From positions 558,001-622,000 of the forward strand of contig CAWHIL010000003.1 of NCBI GenBank assembly GCA_963829505.1: a stretch of 64,000 nt of DNA, in the 5' to 3' direction. Below, piece by piece: positions 1 to 9,654 of the stretch. The translations under genes and the position numbers were made by a program. Position 1 is the first letter of the stretch, and each line of letters begins with the position of its first letter. The notes beneath the pieces are model-generated. The model was not told where the DNA came from. It saw only the letters and a program-made list of their open reading frames with translations, and searched no databases. The stretch is from Roseiarcus sp963829505 (lineage in GTDB: Bacteria > Pseudomonadota > Alphaproteobacteria > Rhizobiales > Beijerinckiaceae).

Positions 1-114
1 ACGCCCGGACGCAGGACGTTCTGGGATCAGGTGGACGCGTTCCGCAGGGAAGTGCGCCTGCCCGCCGGCGTCGACACCACGGCGATGATCCGCGAGGATC
101 GCGACAACCGATGA
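1..114 (+). CDS. C-terminal end of a toxin-antitoxin antitoxin (partial)
   Basis: Frame 1 is open from the window edge to a TGA at 112-114 and gives 37 residues ending in MIREDRDNR. The stop overlaps the start codon of the downstream PIN toxin (ATGA), the usual translational coupling of a type II antitoxin with its toxin. The charged C-terminal tail fits the toxin-binding end of VapB/Phd-type antitoxins. The DNA-binding N-terminus lies outside the window, so the antitoxin family cannot be named. The identification rests mainly on position. Confidence 0.6.
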   Translation, partial: TPGRRTFWDQVDAFRREVRLPAGVDTTAMIREDRDNR

Positions 115-512
115 AGTTCGTCGTCGACGCGAGCGTTGCGGTCAAATGGTTCGTCGATGAGACGGGGTCGGTCGAAGCCCGCGCACTGCAGGGACATGAC
201 CTGCTCGCGCCGGATCTGTTCTTCGCCGAAGTGGCCAACGTCCTCTGGGGGCTCAGGCGCAGACGGCTTCTGACAAACGAAGCCTATACCGTCAGGATCG
301 ATGCGCTTGCCGCCGCGCCCGTCGCGGTCACGCGGACACGCGATCTGATCGAGATGGCCGCCGGTCTCGCCGTTCACATGGACCACCCAGTCTACGATTG
401 CATCTACGTCGCCCTTGCGATGCACGCCGGCTGTCAGTTCGTCACTGCGGACAAGAAGCTCCACGCCGCCGCAGCGCCGCTGATCGGCGGCGATGTCATT
501 AGGATCCTTTAG
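111..512 (+). CDS. vapC: VapC-type PIN-domain ribonuclease toxin
   Basis: This 133-residue protein has the size and layout of a PIN-domain toxin. The family consists of Mg2+-dependent ribonucleases that cleave RNA, often initiator tRNA, and are held inactive by the cognate antitoxin. The acidic active-site residues are visible: Asp6 in VVDASVAVKW, Glu40 in FFAEVANVLW, Asp96 in YDCIYVALA and Asp114 in VTADKKL. The ATG overlaps the stop of the upstream antitoxin fragment by 4 bp, so the pair is one operon. The gene looks intact. The RNA target is unknown. Confidence 0.9.
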   Translation: MKFVVDASVAVKWFVDETGSVEARALQGHDLLAPDLFFAEVANVLWGLRRRRLLTNEAYTVRIDALAAAPVAVTRTRDLIEMAAGLAVHMDHPVYDCIYVALAMHAGCQFVTADKKLHAAAAPLIGGDVIRIL

Positions 513-565
513 GCTGGCGTCGCATCCGTCGACTTTGCCGCCGCTCTCATGTAAAGCCCTTTAAC

Positions 566-1207
566 ATGAATTGGCGCAGGTCAGGGGACGGCGAAGGCGA
601 CGCGCGGCGCGGCTACCACCACGGCAATCTGCGCGAGGCGCTGATCGAGGCGGCGCTCGCGCTGATCGCCGCCAAGGGCGTCGCGGGCTTCACCTTTGCT
701 GACGCCGCGCGCTCCGCCGGCGTCAGCGCCGCCGCCCCTTACCGGCATTTCCGAGATCGCGACGAACTCATGCAGAGCGTGGCGCTGCGCGGCTTCGAAC
801 GATTCGAGGCGGCGCTCGCGAGAGGCTGGGACGACGGGCGCCCGGACGCCTTCGCCGCGCTCGACCGCCTCGGCGGGGCCTATCTCACGTTCGCCCGCGA
901 CGAGCCCGCGTTCTATTCGGCGATGTTCGAGGCCGGAGTTCCGACCGCGGCCAATCCCGAATTGCGCCAGGCGGGCGAGCGGGCCTTCGCGGTCCTCAGG
1001 AGCGCAGCCGAGAAGGTCTCCGCCTCCATGCCCGAAGGCAAGCGGCCGCCGGCGCTGATGGTCGCCCTGCATGTCTGGGCGATGGCCCATGGCGTCGCCT
1101 CGCTCTTCGGCCGCGGCGACGGCGCGCGGCGCCCGACGCCGATGCGGCCCGAGGAGCTTCTCGAGGCGAATGTGCTGATTTACCTGCGCGGCCTCGGGGC
1201 GCGGTGA
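566..1207 (+). CDS. TetR/AcrR family transcriptional regulator
   Basis: The protein has 213 residues. Residues about 17-75 form the TetR helix-turn-helix, with YHHGNLREALIEAALALI leading into the recognition helix at VSAAAPYRHFRDRDEL. The remainder is a helical ligand-binding domain of the type found in WHG-domain TetR proteins. Members are usually ligand-released repressors of adjacent or divergent genes. The gene stands alone between a toxin gene and a DUF2852 gene, so neither target nor ligand can be inferred. A cAAAGCCCTTTAAC stretch just upstream of the ATG is the only AT-richer segment near the start. Confidence 0.85.
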   Translation: MNWRRSGDGEGDARRGYHHGNLREALIEAALALIAAKGVAGFTFADAARSAGVSAAAPYRHFRDRDELMQSVALRGFERFEAALARGWDDGRPDAFAALDRLGGAYLTFARDEPAFYSAMFEAGVPTAANPELRQAGERAFAVLRSAAEKVSASMPEGKRPPALMVALHVWAMAHGVASLFGRGDGARRPTPMRPEELLEANVLIYLRGLGAR

Positions 1208-1300
1208 GCGCGCCGGCGATCTGCGGCATCGGTGGAAGGCGAAGCCGCCCGCGTCGGTGCGATTATGGCTGATTGGCGCTCCTCCGTCGTTAACGGTCTC

Positions 1301-1329
1301 TTGACAACGGCGAACGTTTGAAGTTAATG
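1301..1329 (+). promoter_or_regulatory. Candidate sigma-70-type promoter of the DUF2852 gene
   Basis: A perfect -35 TTGACA at 1301-1306 is followed after 17 bp by TTAATG at 1324-1329. It lies about 30 bp upstream of the DUF2852 start at 1358, with no competing gene between. The -10 match is partial. It is one of the clearest housekeeping-type promoters in the window. Confidence 0.55.
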
Positions 1330-1357
1330 TTCATTACATTCACACGGGGAATACGCC

Positions 1358-1816
1358 ATGGCTCTCGTTCTGACAATTCTGGGGTTCCTGTGGTGGTGGC
1401 CGCTCGGACTCCTGATGCTCGTTTTCTTCGTTTCGCGAAGAAGGCATTTTTGCTCACGTCAAAGCATCGCCGCAGGGAGTGGACCGATGACCTGGGAACA
1501 CGGCGCGGACCGTTGGGAGCGCAAGATGGCCCGCATGCAGGACAGGATGGAGCGCAAGATGGAGCGCGCCCGCTCGAGGATGGACGGCGTCTTCGGCGGC
1601 CGCGACTGGTTCGCTCCGCCGTCCAGCGGCAACCGCGCCTTCGACGATTATCGCGCCGACACGCTGAAGCGTCTCGAGGACGAAGAGCGCGAGTTCAAGG
1701 ATTTCCTGACGCGCCTGCGCGCCGCGAAGGACCGCGCCGAGTTCGACGCCTTCATGGCCGACCGGCGCCGCACCGTCGAGTCCGAGCCGCGGACCGAACC
1801 GCCGCGGGCGGAGTAA
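1358..1816 (+). CDS. DUF2852 family membrane-anchored protein
   Basis: The protein has 152 residues. One hydrophobic segment at about residues 2-25 (LVLTILGFLWWWPLGLLMLVFF) is followed by a basic stretch and a long charged, probably coiled-coil region rich in RWERKMARMQDRMERKMERARSRM-like repeats. This matches the DUF2852 pattern: a short N-terminal membrane helix containing FWPLGL and a cytoplasmic charged tail. The function is unknown. The gene has its own candidate promoter and converges on the pyruvate kinase-like gene. Confidence 0.75.
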   Translation: MALVLTILGFLWWWPLGLLMLVFFVSRRRHFCSRQSIAAGSGPMTWEHGADRWERKMARMQDRMERKMERARSRMDGVFGGRDWFAPPSSGNRAFDDYRADTLKRLEDEEREFKDFLTRLRAAKDRAEFDAFMADRRRTVESEPRTEPPRAE

Positions 1817-1902
1817 GGGCTTGGGGCGCAGCCGTCCTGCCGCGCCGCTCTTCCTTTTTGGGTGCGAGTTGCTGAATCGCGCCCATCTTCATCGATCTCG
1901 TC

Positions 1903-1929
1903 CGAGGCGCCCGTCAATCGAGCGCCTCG
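1903..1929. terminator. Hairpin between two convergent genes
   Basis: CGAGGCGC at 1903-1910 pairs with GCGCCTCG at 1922-1929 around an 11-base loop, between the ends of the DUF2852 gene (1816) and the pyruvate kinase-like gene (1967). A second palindrome (CGCCTCGAGGCG) follows near 1947-1958. Neither has a run of T, so this is at best a bidirectional or Rho-assisted stop. Confidence 0.35.
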
Positions 1930-1966
1930 AACCTCGTCCGCAAGGAGCGGCGCCTCGAGGCGACGC

Positions 1967-3445
1967 CTACTTCCAGGCCTTGAGCGAGCCGAAGCGGACG
2001 AACTTCTTGGAGAAGTGCCGGTCCATCCGGACGAGCACGTCGCGCAGGAAGGCGACGCCCTCGGCGAGGTAGGGGCCCTTGTTCAGCATGACGCATTCGG
2101 CGCCATGGGCGGTCGCGGCGTCGGTCATCTCGGCCCGGCTCGCGACGCCGTCGCGCACGTAGTTGTCGAGCACCTGGGTCGCCCACACGACCGGCGTGTG
2201 CGCCGCCTCGCAGAGCCACAGGATCTCCTCCTGCATCTCCGTCAGGCGCGCGAAGCCGAGCTCGACGGCGAGATCGCCGCGGGCGATCATCACCGCGGTC
2301 GGGTTGTGGGCGGCCGACTGCAGAATGAGCCGCGGCAGGTTGCGCACGGCAAGCGGCGTCTCGATCTTGAGCACGATCCCGTGCGGCGCGCGTTTGGGCG
2401 CGCGGGCCACGAGGTGGTCCTGAAGGAGCTCGATGTCGTCGGTGCGCTGCACGAAGGAGAAGCCGACGAGGTCGGCGTGTTCGGCGACGAAGTCGAGATC
2501 GCGGAAATCCTTCGAGGTCAGCGGCGGCAGTTCGACCTCGGTCGAGGGAAAGTTGATCCCCTTGCCGGGCTTGAGCCGCACGCCCTTCTCGCGCGCCGCG
2601 TAGACCTCGATCTCCGCCCGCCCCGGCGTCCTCGACACGACTCTCGCGGCGGCCTTTCCGTCGTCGATGAACACGTCCGCGCCGACGGCGAGCTGATCGA
2701 CGATTTCGGGGAAGTTGAGGGAGAAGGCGATCGGATCTTTGGTCTTCTCCCTCAACTCGTCGATCAGCGTCGCGCGGTCGCCGCGCACGAGGCGCGTCTT
2801 CGGCGGCGCCTTGACGCGCTGGATGCGGCACTTCGGGCCGCCGAGATCCATGAGGATCGTGCACGGGCGATCGTGCCGGGCGGACGCGTCACGCACCCGC
2901 GCGACCATTTTCCCCCACGCCTCGGCGTCGTCGTGCGCGCAGTTGATGCGGGCGCAATCCATGCCGGCTGCGATCAGATTGTCGATGAGCTCGGGCTCGC
3001 TCGCGGCCTCGGGCGGCAGCGTCGCCATGACGCGGGCTTTCGGCGCGCCTTTAGGCCGCGGGCCGAAAATCCGCGTGGCTTCGGCCTCGAGCTCCGAGGC
3101 GCTGGCGCGGGCGACCGCGGGGTCGGGATAGGGGACGTTCGTCTCGCCTGTGAGGCGCTTGAGCGTGACGATCAGCGCGTCGAGGGTCGCGGCGACCTTG
3201 GCCTCGCTCCGGCCAAGCGAGGAGAGGCCCCGCGCCGCGAGCCTCATCTGAAGCTCGGTAAGGTCGCGGCCCCGGAGCGCAATGTAGTGCGACAGGTTCG
3301 CCGCCCGCGACGAGGCCAGTTCGGCGGGCGCGCCCCATTCGCGCCTGAGCTCCGCGCCCTTCGTCTCGACGTCGTCGCGAAGCCCCTGCACTTCGGCGAG
3401 CAGAGCAACGAGCTCTTCCAGGTCTTTTCCGCCTTTGGTCGCCAT
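1967..3445 (-). CDS. Pyruvate kinase-family protein with N-terminal extension and no C-terminal domain
   Basis: With the ATG at 3445 the protein has 492 residues. It carries recognisable pyruvate kinase barrel motifs in order: KARVMATLPPEA, MDCARINCAHD, MDLGGPKCRI (equivalent of DLKGPKIR), VFIDDGKAAARV, FSFVQRTDDIELL, GIVLKIETPLA with the catalytic lysine, MIARGDLAVELGF and VWATQVLDNYV. About 140 residues of helical sequence precede the barrel, and the C-terminal allosteric domain of classical enzymes is missing. It should transfer phosphate between phosphoenolpyruvate and ADP, but this atypical layout is not the standard PykA/PykF. An upstream in-frame ATG at 3541 adds 32 non-conserved residues. 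Confidence 0.85.
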   Translation of the reverse strand: MATKGGKDLEELVALLAEVQGLRDDVETKGAELRREWGAPAELASSRAANLSHYIALRGRDLTELQMRLAARGLSSLGRSEAKVAATLDALIVTLKRLTGETNVPYPDPAVARASASELEAEATRIFGPRPKGAPKARVMATLPPEAASEPELIDNLIAAGMDCARINCAHDDAEAWGKMVARVRDASARHDRPCTILMDLGGPKCRIQRVKAPPKTRLVRGDRATLIDELREKTKDPIAFSLNFPEIVDQLAVGADVFIDDGKAAARVVSRTPGRAEIEVYAAREKGVRLKPGKGINFPSTEVELPPLTSKDFRDLDFVAEHADLVGFSFVQRTDDIELLQDHLVARAPKRAPHGIVLKIETPLAVRNLPRLILQSAAHNPTAVMIARGDLAVELGFARLTEMQEEILWLCEAAHTPVVWATQVLDNYVRDGVASRAEMTDAATAHGAECVMLNKGPYLAEGVAFLRDVLVRMDRHFSKKFVRFGSLKAWK

Positions 3446-3716
3446 GGTCGGCGCGCCCCCGAGCGCGCGTGGGCGGCCCGACACGAGTTGGATTTCGCCA
3501 CGCCAGCCGGTGTTTGACGCGGGAATGTGACGCCTGTGCAACAGCCTCGGGAGACCACCCGGATGCTGGCGGCGGCGGAAGGCCGTCGGGCATATTTCGG
3601 TGGGGCGCCGTGCTCACGAAGCAGGCGGATGTCGCGGCCCGCGACGGTCGACGGCGACCGAGCCGCTACGGCTTGCCTCGACGGCCTGGAAAACCGGGCC
3701 GAACCGCCGTCGAATG

Positions 3717-4952
<1,236 letters not shown>

Positions 4953-5079
4953 CGGTCGGAGGAACTCTTCGAGGCGGAGGCGTTGCGGGAACGCCGTTGC
5001 GGCAGGGCGGGCCTGCTTTCGTGGGCGCGGGCGACTTATAGCGGCGGCGCGAACGCGCGCAACCCGGCTGAACGCGCCT

Positions 5080-5805
5080 TCAGATCGGCCGGTCCCGTAG
5101 CGCGGCCTCGACCACTTCCGCCGCGGACGCACCCTCCGCCTCGGGCGCGGACGGATCTTCGCCGCGCGGCCAGATCAGCATTCGGGCGATTTCGACGATG
5201 ATGAGCGTGACGAGTCCGCCGAGCAGGACGTCTGACAGGAAATGGCCGCCGAAAGCCATGCGCAGGAGACTTGCGCCGACGCCGAAGGCGAGAGCGGCGA
5301 CGAGCGCTGGTCCGCGCGCGGGCGGCGGCAGAACGCTGGCGGGGGCGACCATCCAGAAGCCGGTCGCAGCCTCGCCAGAGACGAAAGAGCAGTTCTTCCT
5401 GCACGCGCCCCCGTCGTCGTACCAAGGCTTGAATTCGGCGTCGCCGTTGAACGGCTGGGTGTTGATCGGACGCGGCCGGTGCCAGTGGTCCTTGAGGCTG
5501 AGATTGACGACGAGGCCGGGGCCGATGGCGATCGTTGCGATGAGGAAGATCATGGCGCGCCCGCCCGGCGCCCAGAAGCGCCAGCGCCCGGAACGCCGCA
5601 GGAGCCACAAGAGCCCGTAGAGCGCGAGCACGATGAAAGGGGTCACGCGAAAGAAGTCGCGGCCGAATTTATCGAGCCCGCTCTGCCCGATGAATCCGCC
5701 GCCGTCGAAGAACAGATGCGAGGCCGCTAGATCGAGCCCCGGCCAGAGGGCGAAGACGGCGAGCGTCATCAGCGCCAGCGCGACATAGATGAAGAAGGCT
5801 CTCAT
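5080..5805 (-). CDS. PAP2-family membrane phosphatase (LpxE-like)
   Basis: The protein has 241 residues and about six hydrophobic segments. The three PAP2 signature motifs are present: KDHWHRPRP at residues 105-113, SFVSGEAATGF around Ser143, and RMAFGGHFLSDVLLG with Arg182, His188 and Asp192. Motif 2 reads SGE instead of the common SGH, a variant seen in some LpxE and related lipid phosphatases. The substrate is likely a lipid phosphate at the inner membrane or periplasm, such as undecaprenyl pyrophosphate or a lipid A phosphate; sequence alone cannot say which. It ends close to the convergently read-through end of no other gene and begins 8 bp from the SDR gene end at 5813. Confidence 0.85.
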   Translation of the reverse strand: MRAFFIYVALALMTLAVFALWPGLDLAASHLFFDGGGFIGQSGLDKFGRDFFRVTPFIVLALYGLLWLLRRSGRWRFWAPGGRAMIFLIATIAIGPGLVVNLSLKDHWHRPRPINTQPFNGDAEFKPWYDDGGACRKNCSFVSGEAATGFWMVAPASVLPPPARGPALVAALAFGVGASLLRMAFGGHFLSDVLLGGLVTLIIVEIARMLIWPRGEDPSAPEAEGASAAEVVEAALRDRPI

Positions 5806-5812
5806 CGAACCG

Positions 5813-6439
5813 TCATACGATCCGATAGGTCTTGCCCGTTTCGAGGCCCTCGACGCTACGGCTGAAGGCGCGCGCCGCGCGTTCGACCGGCACCGGATCG
5901 AAGCCGCGGAAGAAGGGTCCGTACTCGGTCATCAACTCTTCGAACACGGTCGGGCTGACGGCGTTGACGCGAAGTCCGCGCGGCAGCTCGATGGCCGCGG
6001 CCATCACAAAGGCCTCGATCGCCGCGTTGACCATGCTCGCCGAGGAGCCCGCGGCGATCGGCGTCCGCGACAGCACGCCGGCAATGAGCGTGATCGAGCC
6101 GCGGTCGGCGAGCCGGTCGCGCGCCGCGAGCGCCAGGTTGACCTGGCCCATGAGCTTGTTGGCGAGGCCGAGCCCGTAAGCCGATTCCTGGATGCGCGCT
6201 GGCCTCACATCGGCGAGGGCCGGGAAATTGACCGAGCCTGCGCAACAGACGACCGCGTCGAGCGCGCCCGCGGCTTCCAGTCCCGAAGCGATGCTCGCCG
6301 GGTCGGCGATGTCGACCCGGACGTCGCCCGACTTCGAGCCCGCGGTCACGATGTCGTGGCGGGGCCCGAGTTCGGCAACGACCGCGCGGCCGAGAACCCC
6401 CGACGCGCCGACGATGAGGATGCGCAATCTTTTTGTCAT
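5813..6439 (-). CDS. Short-chain dehydrogenase/reductase
   Basis: The protein has 208 residues from the ATG at 6439. The N-terminal Rossmann glycine motif is VGASGVLGRAV, and DAVVCCAGSVNF stands in for the usual NNAG. The catalytic region is atypical: SITLIAGVLSR is followed by SSASMVNAAIEAF, so the usual YxxxK is replaced by MVNAA. That suggests altered or lost oxidoreductase activity, or a non-catalytic NAD(P)-binding role. The short-form length and VNAVSPTVF still match the family. It may be co-transcribed with the PAP2 gene downstream, 8 bp away. Confidence 0.75.
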   Translation of the reverse strand: MTKRLRILIVGASGVLGRAVVAELGPRHDIVTAGSKSGDVRVDIADPASIASGLEAAGALDAVVCCAGSVNFPALADVRPARIQESAYGLGLANKLMGQVNLALAARDRLADRGSITLIAGVLSRTPIAAGSSASMVNAAIEAFVMAAAIELPRGLRVNAVSPTVFEELMTEYGPFFRGFDPVPVERAARAFSRSVEGLETGKTYRIV

Positions 6440-6491
6440 GATGGGTCGTCTGCCTGACGATCCGGACCGGGCGCCGGAACAATGCCCTCCT

Positions 6492-7454
6492 TTAGCCGCC
6501 TCGCTTGCGCGCCGCAACGAAGGCGGCGCGACGACGTGACCGGCTCACGTGCCTTGCGGAGTTCTTGAACACGTTCCAGCGGGAGTAGAAGAACCTGTTT
6601 GCGCCCTTCGACATGAGGACGCCGATCACGCGCACGAAGGTCTTGAACAAACCGGGCCACGGGGTGGGGCGGACGATGTCGACGAAGAGGTTGTAGCGCA
6701 CCCGGTCGGATTCGTTGAACGACTGGTGCTGGAGCGTGTCGTCGAAGATGAAGAGCTTTTCGTCACGCCAGTACTGTGTGGTCCTGCCGACGACGATAAA
6801 GGCGGAATCGTCGATGACGTCGTTGAGATTGTAGAGCACGCGGAGCGTCGCCCTCAGCGGCCCGAAATGTTTCGAAGTGGACTGCTTCCGGTTGAACGCC
6901 GAGACGCCGATCGTCGTAATGTATCGGAAGTCATCGTGAAATTCCGGCACCTTGGCGACCGTCTCCAGGTTCGTTCCGTACCACTTGAAGAAGAACATGC
7001 TGCGCTTGCCGACCGCCGCGGCCTGCTCGAGTTGCGGGACGAGATTGCGGCTGCCCGCCGCGTCGATCAGCCGGGAGATCTCTCTCTGGTGTTCCTCCGG
7101 CAGATCCGAAAGCCGGTAGACGCCCCTGTTGATGTAGGGAAGCGAAAGCAGGTCAAGCAAGACATTGAGCGGCGACAGCAGCCAGGCGACGACGCCGTTG
7201 CCAAGGAAATACCGCCCGATGAGCTCGGCCGTCCGCTCGCCGTTGCGCGATACGTCGTAGATCCCGCAGATCGCATAGAGGAGAAAGATCTTCGGAAGGA
7301 AATAGGCGACCGGCGCTGCGACAAGGATGACCTTCGCAATCCGCCTCACGATCCTGCGCATTCGACGCCTGTGCTCTCCCAGAGGCCCGTGCGGCTCGGC
7401 GGGTTTCCGTCGCCCGGGGCGGTCCCACTCATCACCAATCGGCGGTCTTGACAA
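6492..7454 (-). CDS. Membrane-associated aspartyl/asparaginyl beta-hydroxylase family protein
   Basis: The protein has 320 residues. A basic N-terminus precedes a hydrophobic segment at about residues 40-65 (VILVAAPVAYFLPKIFLLYAI). The C-terminal two thirds match the Asp/Asn beta-hydroxylase fold, a 2-oxoglutarate/Fe(II) dioxygenase. SKHFGPLRATLRVLYNL supplies the first iron-binding histidine and FIFDDTLQHQSFNES the second, with the arginine of DRVRYNLFVDIVRP. Bacterial members include LpxO and OlsC, which 2-hydroxylate lipid A or ornithine-lipid acyl chains. Membrane anchoring is consistent with a lipid substrate, but this is inference. A second in-frame ATG lies about 31 codons in. Confidence 0.75.
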   Translation of the reverse strand: MSRPPIGDEWDRPGRRKPAEPHGPLGEHRRRMRRIVRRIAKVILVAAPVAYFLPKIFLLYAICGIYDVSRNGERTAELIGRYFLGNGVVAWLLSPLNVLLDLLSLPYINRGVYRLSDLPEEHQREISRLIDAAGSRNLVPQLEQAAAVGKRSMFFFKWYGTNLETVAKVPEFHDDFRYITTIGVSAFNRKQSTSKHFGPLRATLRVLYNLNDVIDDSAFIVVGRTTQYWRDEKLFIFDDTLQHQSFNESDRVRYNLFVDIVRPTPWPGLFKTFVRVIGVLMSKGANRFFYSRWNVFKNSARHVSRSRRRAAFVAARKRGG

Positions 7455-7627
7455 GCCGGAGCGCCAAAGTCCGATTTGTGCGCAACTTTACACCTTGCCG
7501 CGCTTTCGACCCTTGCCGCCCCGGACATCGACGAGAGCCGCGCGCGAGAGGCTGAGCCCACCGATTGCGACCGTTGCCACGCCGGTTCGCGGGTCTATAG
7601 TCCATGGGCCGCAAGGCGGAGGGCCCG

Positions 7628-8605
7628 ATGACTCGTCTCGACGACAAGCTCGCGCGCATTCGCGCGGGCATGGGGAAGCGCACCGACTTCATAATCGCGG
7701 ACGCCAAGGATCCCGACATGGGACCGGGCCTTCACGCGGTCGGCGCCACCCGCGAGGGCGCCGGCCGATTCCACAGCCGTGAGGAGTTTCTCCAGTCGAT
7801 CGAGACAGTCATCCGGCAGGACGTGGTCGACATCATGTTGACGTCGGTCAGCAACCTCGAAAAGCTCACGGAGCGAAACGCTTTCGCCGGGTCGAAGGTG
7901 AAGCCGGCGATCCGCGGCAACGACACGACCGACATATGGCGGCTGCGCGGCGCGACCTATCACCATGCGCCCTCCCGGCCGTTCCGCACGGCGTCGCTCC
8001 AGCGCGCCAAGGCGCTGACCAATCTCGCTCTCTACTCGATCACCTTCACCAATGACATCGCCGCCGACATCGTCTCGCTCGAAGCCTTCCGCGACTTCCG
8101 CGAAGACGCGGCGGCCGCCGGCTTTTCCTACTTCCTCGAGGTCTTCAATCCCAACATCGACGCAAATCTCGATCCGGACGTGGTTCCGGCCTTCGTCAAC
8201 GACGCGATCGTGCGCTGTCTTGCGGGGCTGACGGAGATCGAGCGTCCGCGGTTCCTCAAGATCGCCTACAACGGTCCAAAGGCGCTCGAGGAGCTTGTCG
8301 CCTTCGATCCGGGGCTCGTGGTCGGCGTGCTCGGCGGCGGCGCGGGCACGACGCGCGACTGTTTCGAACTCGTCTGCCAGGCGCAGAAGTATGGGGCGCG
8401 GGTTGCGCTCTTTGGCCGCAAGATCAATCTTGCCGAGTCGCCTCTCGACGTCGTGAGATTGATGCGCGCGGTGTCGGACGGCGCGCTCACCCCGTCCGAG
8501 GCGGTCGAGGACTATCATGACGCGCTCCGTCGCAAGGGTCTGAAGCCGTCAAGAACCTTCGCCGCAGACCGCGAGATCACCGAAGCCCCCCTTCTGCATG
8601 GCTAA
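7628..8605 (+). CDS. Predicted TIM-barrel, aldolase-like protein paired with a PfkB kinase
   Basis: The protein has 325 residues from the ATG at 7628. I chose this start because AAGGCGGAGGG at 7613-7623 is a strong ribosome site; an upstream in-frame ATG at 7604 would place the site inside the gene. I do not recognise a named family. Alternating short hydrophobic strands (TDFIIAD, VVDIMLTS, LYSITF, FSYFLEVF, PRFLKIAYNG, GLVVGVLGGGAGTT, ARVALFGR) look like a beta/alpha barrel. Lys211 in LKIAYNG sits where class I aldolases hold their Schiff-base lysine, followed by a glycine-rich phosphate-loop-like GVLGGGAGTT. The gene overlaps a PfkB sugar kinase by 8 bp, suggesting a kinase-plus-aldolase pair for an unknown sugar. 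Confidence 0.65.
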   Translation: MTRLDDKLARIRAGMGKRTDFIIADAKDPDMGPGLHAVGATREGAGRFHSREEFLQSIETVIRQDVVDIMLTSVSNLEKLTERNAFAGSKVKPAIRGNDTTDIWRLRGATYHHAPSRPFRTASLQRAKALTNLALYSITFTNDIAADIVSLEAFRDFREDAAAAGFSYFLEVFNPNIDANLDPDVVPAFVNDAIVRCLAGLTEIERPRFLKIAYNGPKALEELVAFDPGLVVGVLGGGAGTTRDCFELVCQAQKYGARVALFGRKINLAESPLDVVRLMRAVSDGALTPSEAVEDYHDALRRKGLKPSRTFAADREITEAPLLHG

Positions 8606-9638
8606 GGACGACACGAGCCCGCGAAGGGGTGTGCTCTCGGCGGGGACGTTCTGCGTCGACTTCAACAAGTCGATCGGGCGATGGCCCGAGCAGGACACCG
8701 TCACCGAGATCGTGAGGATCGACCGCCAGGGAGGCGGATCGGGCTACAACATGGCGATCGACCTCAAGCGGCTCGATCCAGCCTTTCCGGTCGAGACAAT
8801 GGGGGTCGTCGGAGACGACGATCTCGGCGGGTTCATCCGGGCTGAGTGCGAGGCGCGCGGCGTCGACTGCGGCGGCCTCCGCTCGCTTCCGGGCGGCGCG
8901 ACGATGAGCGTGGACGCGGTCAACGTGCTCGACACCGGCCGCCGCACCCATTTCTTTCACGCCGGCGTCGGCGCGGCGATGACGCCGGACCATTTCGATT
9001 TCTCCTCGACGCGCGCTCGCTTTCTCCATCTCGGCTTGCCGGGCGCGCATCGGGCGATGGACAGCCCCTGGCGCGGGCGCGCCAACGGCTGGGAGGCCGT
9101 GCTCAGCGCGGCGAAGGAGGCGGGCCTCCTGACCAATCTCGAGATGATGACCACGACGGCTGAACGCCTCGCCGAACTCGGCCGGCCGTGCCTGCCGTAC
9201 CTCGACACCCTCATCGTCAACGATTTCGAGATCGGCGCGCTCGCCGGCGTCGCGACCCGCCGCGCCGACGGGTCGACCGACGTCAAGGCGGTGAGGCGAG
9301 CGATCGGGCGCACGCTCGCGGCGGGTCCGCTGGCGTGGGTCGTCGTCCACTTCCCGGAGGGCGCCCTCGCGGGCGGGCGTGCAGAGGCGTTTGCCGCCTT
9401 GGGATCGGTCGCCATGCCCGCGTCCGAGATCGCTGGCGTCAACGGGGCGGGCGACGCCTTCGCGGCGGGGATGCTCTACGGCTTGCACCAGGGCTGGCCG
9501 ATCGCCGAGGCCTTGCGCCTCGCGCATTCCGCGGCCGCGGCCTCGATGCGCGCGGTTTCGACGACCGAAGGGGTGGCGCCGTTCGCCGAGTGTCTCGCGC
9601 TCGCGGACCGCTGGGGCCTAAGGCCGGCGCCTGAGTGA
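8598..9638 (+). CDS. PfkB-family carbohydrate kinase
   Basis: The protein has 346 residues. The ribokinase/PfkB fold is shown by the N-terminal GGGSGYNMAIDLKRL motif (residues about 45-58), the ADP-binding region LAWVVVHFPEGA, and the C-terminal signature GVNGAGDAFAAGML with the catalytic base Asp286. Members phosphorylate sugars, sugar phosphates or nucleosides with ATP. The reading frame overlaps the preceding barrel gene by 8 bp, so the two are translationally coupled and probably act on the same substrate. No transporter or regulator for a sugar flanks the pair. Confidence 0.88.
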   Translation: MAKDDTSPRRGVLSAGTFCVDFNKSIGRWPEQDTVTEIVRIDRQGGGSGYNMAIDLKRLDPAFPVETMGVVGDDDLGGFIRAECEARGVDCGGLRSLPGGATMSVDAVNVLDTGRRTHFFHAGVGAAMTPDHFDFSSTRARFLHLGLPGAHRAMDSPWRGRANGWEAVLSAAKEAGLLTNLEMMTTTAERLAELGRPCLPYLDTLIVNDFEIGALAGVATRRADGSTDVKAVRRAIGRTLAAGPLAWVVVHFPEGALAGGRAEAFAALGSVAMPASEIAGVNGAGDAFAAGMLYGLHQGWPIAEALRLAHSAAAASMRAVSTTEGVAPFAECLALADRWGLRPAPE

Positions 9639-9654
9639 CGCTGACGCGCTTCGG

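Noticed and set aside
1862..3517. A 551-codon plus-strand open frame opposite the pyruvate kinase-like gene
   Set aside because: It has no recognisable domain, is rich in Arg/Asp/Val in the manner of antisense frames, and lies opposite a gene with full family motifs.
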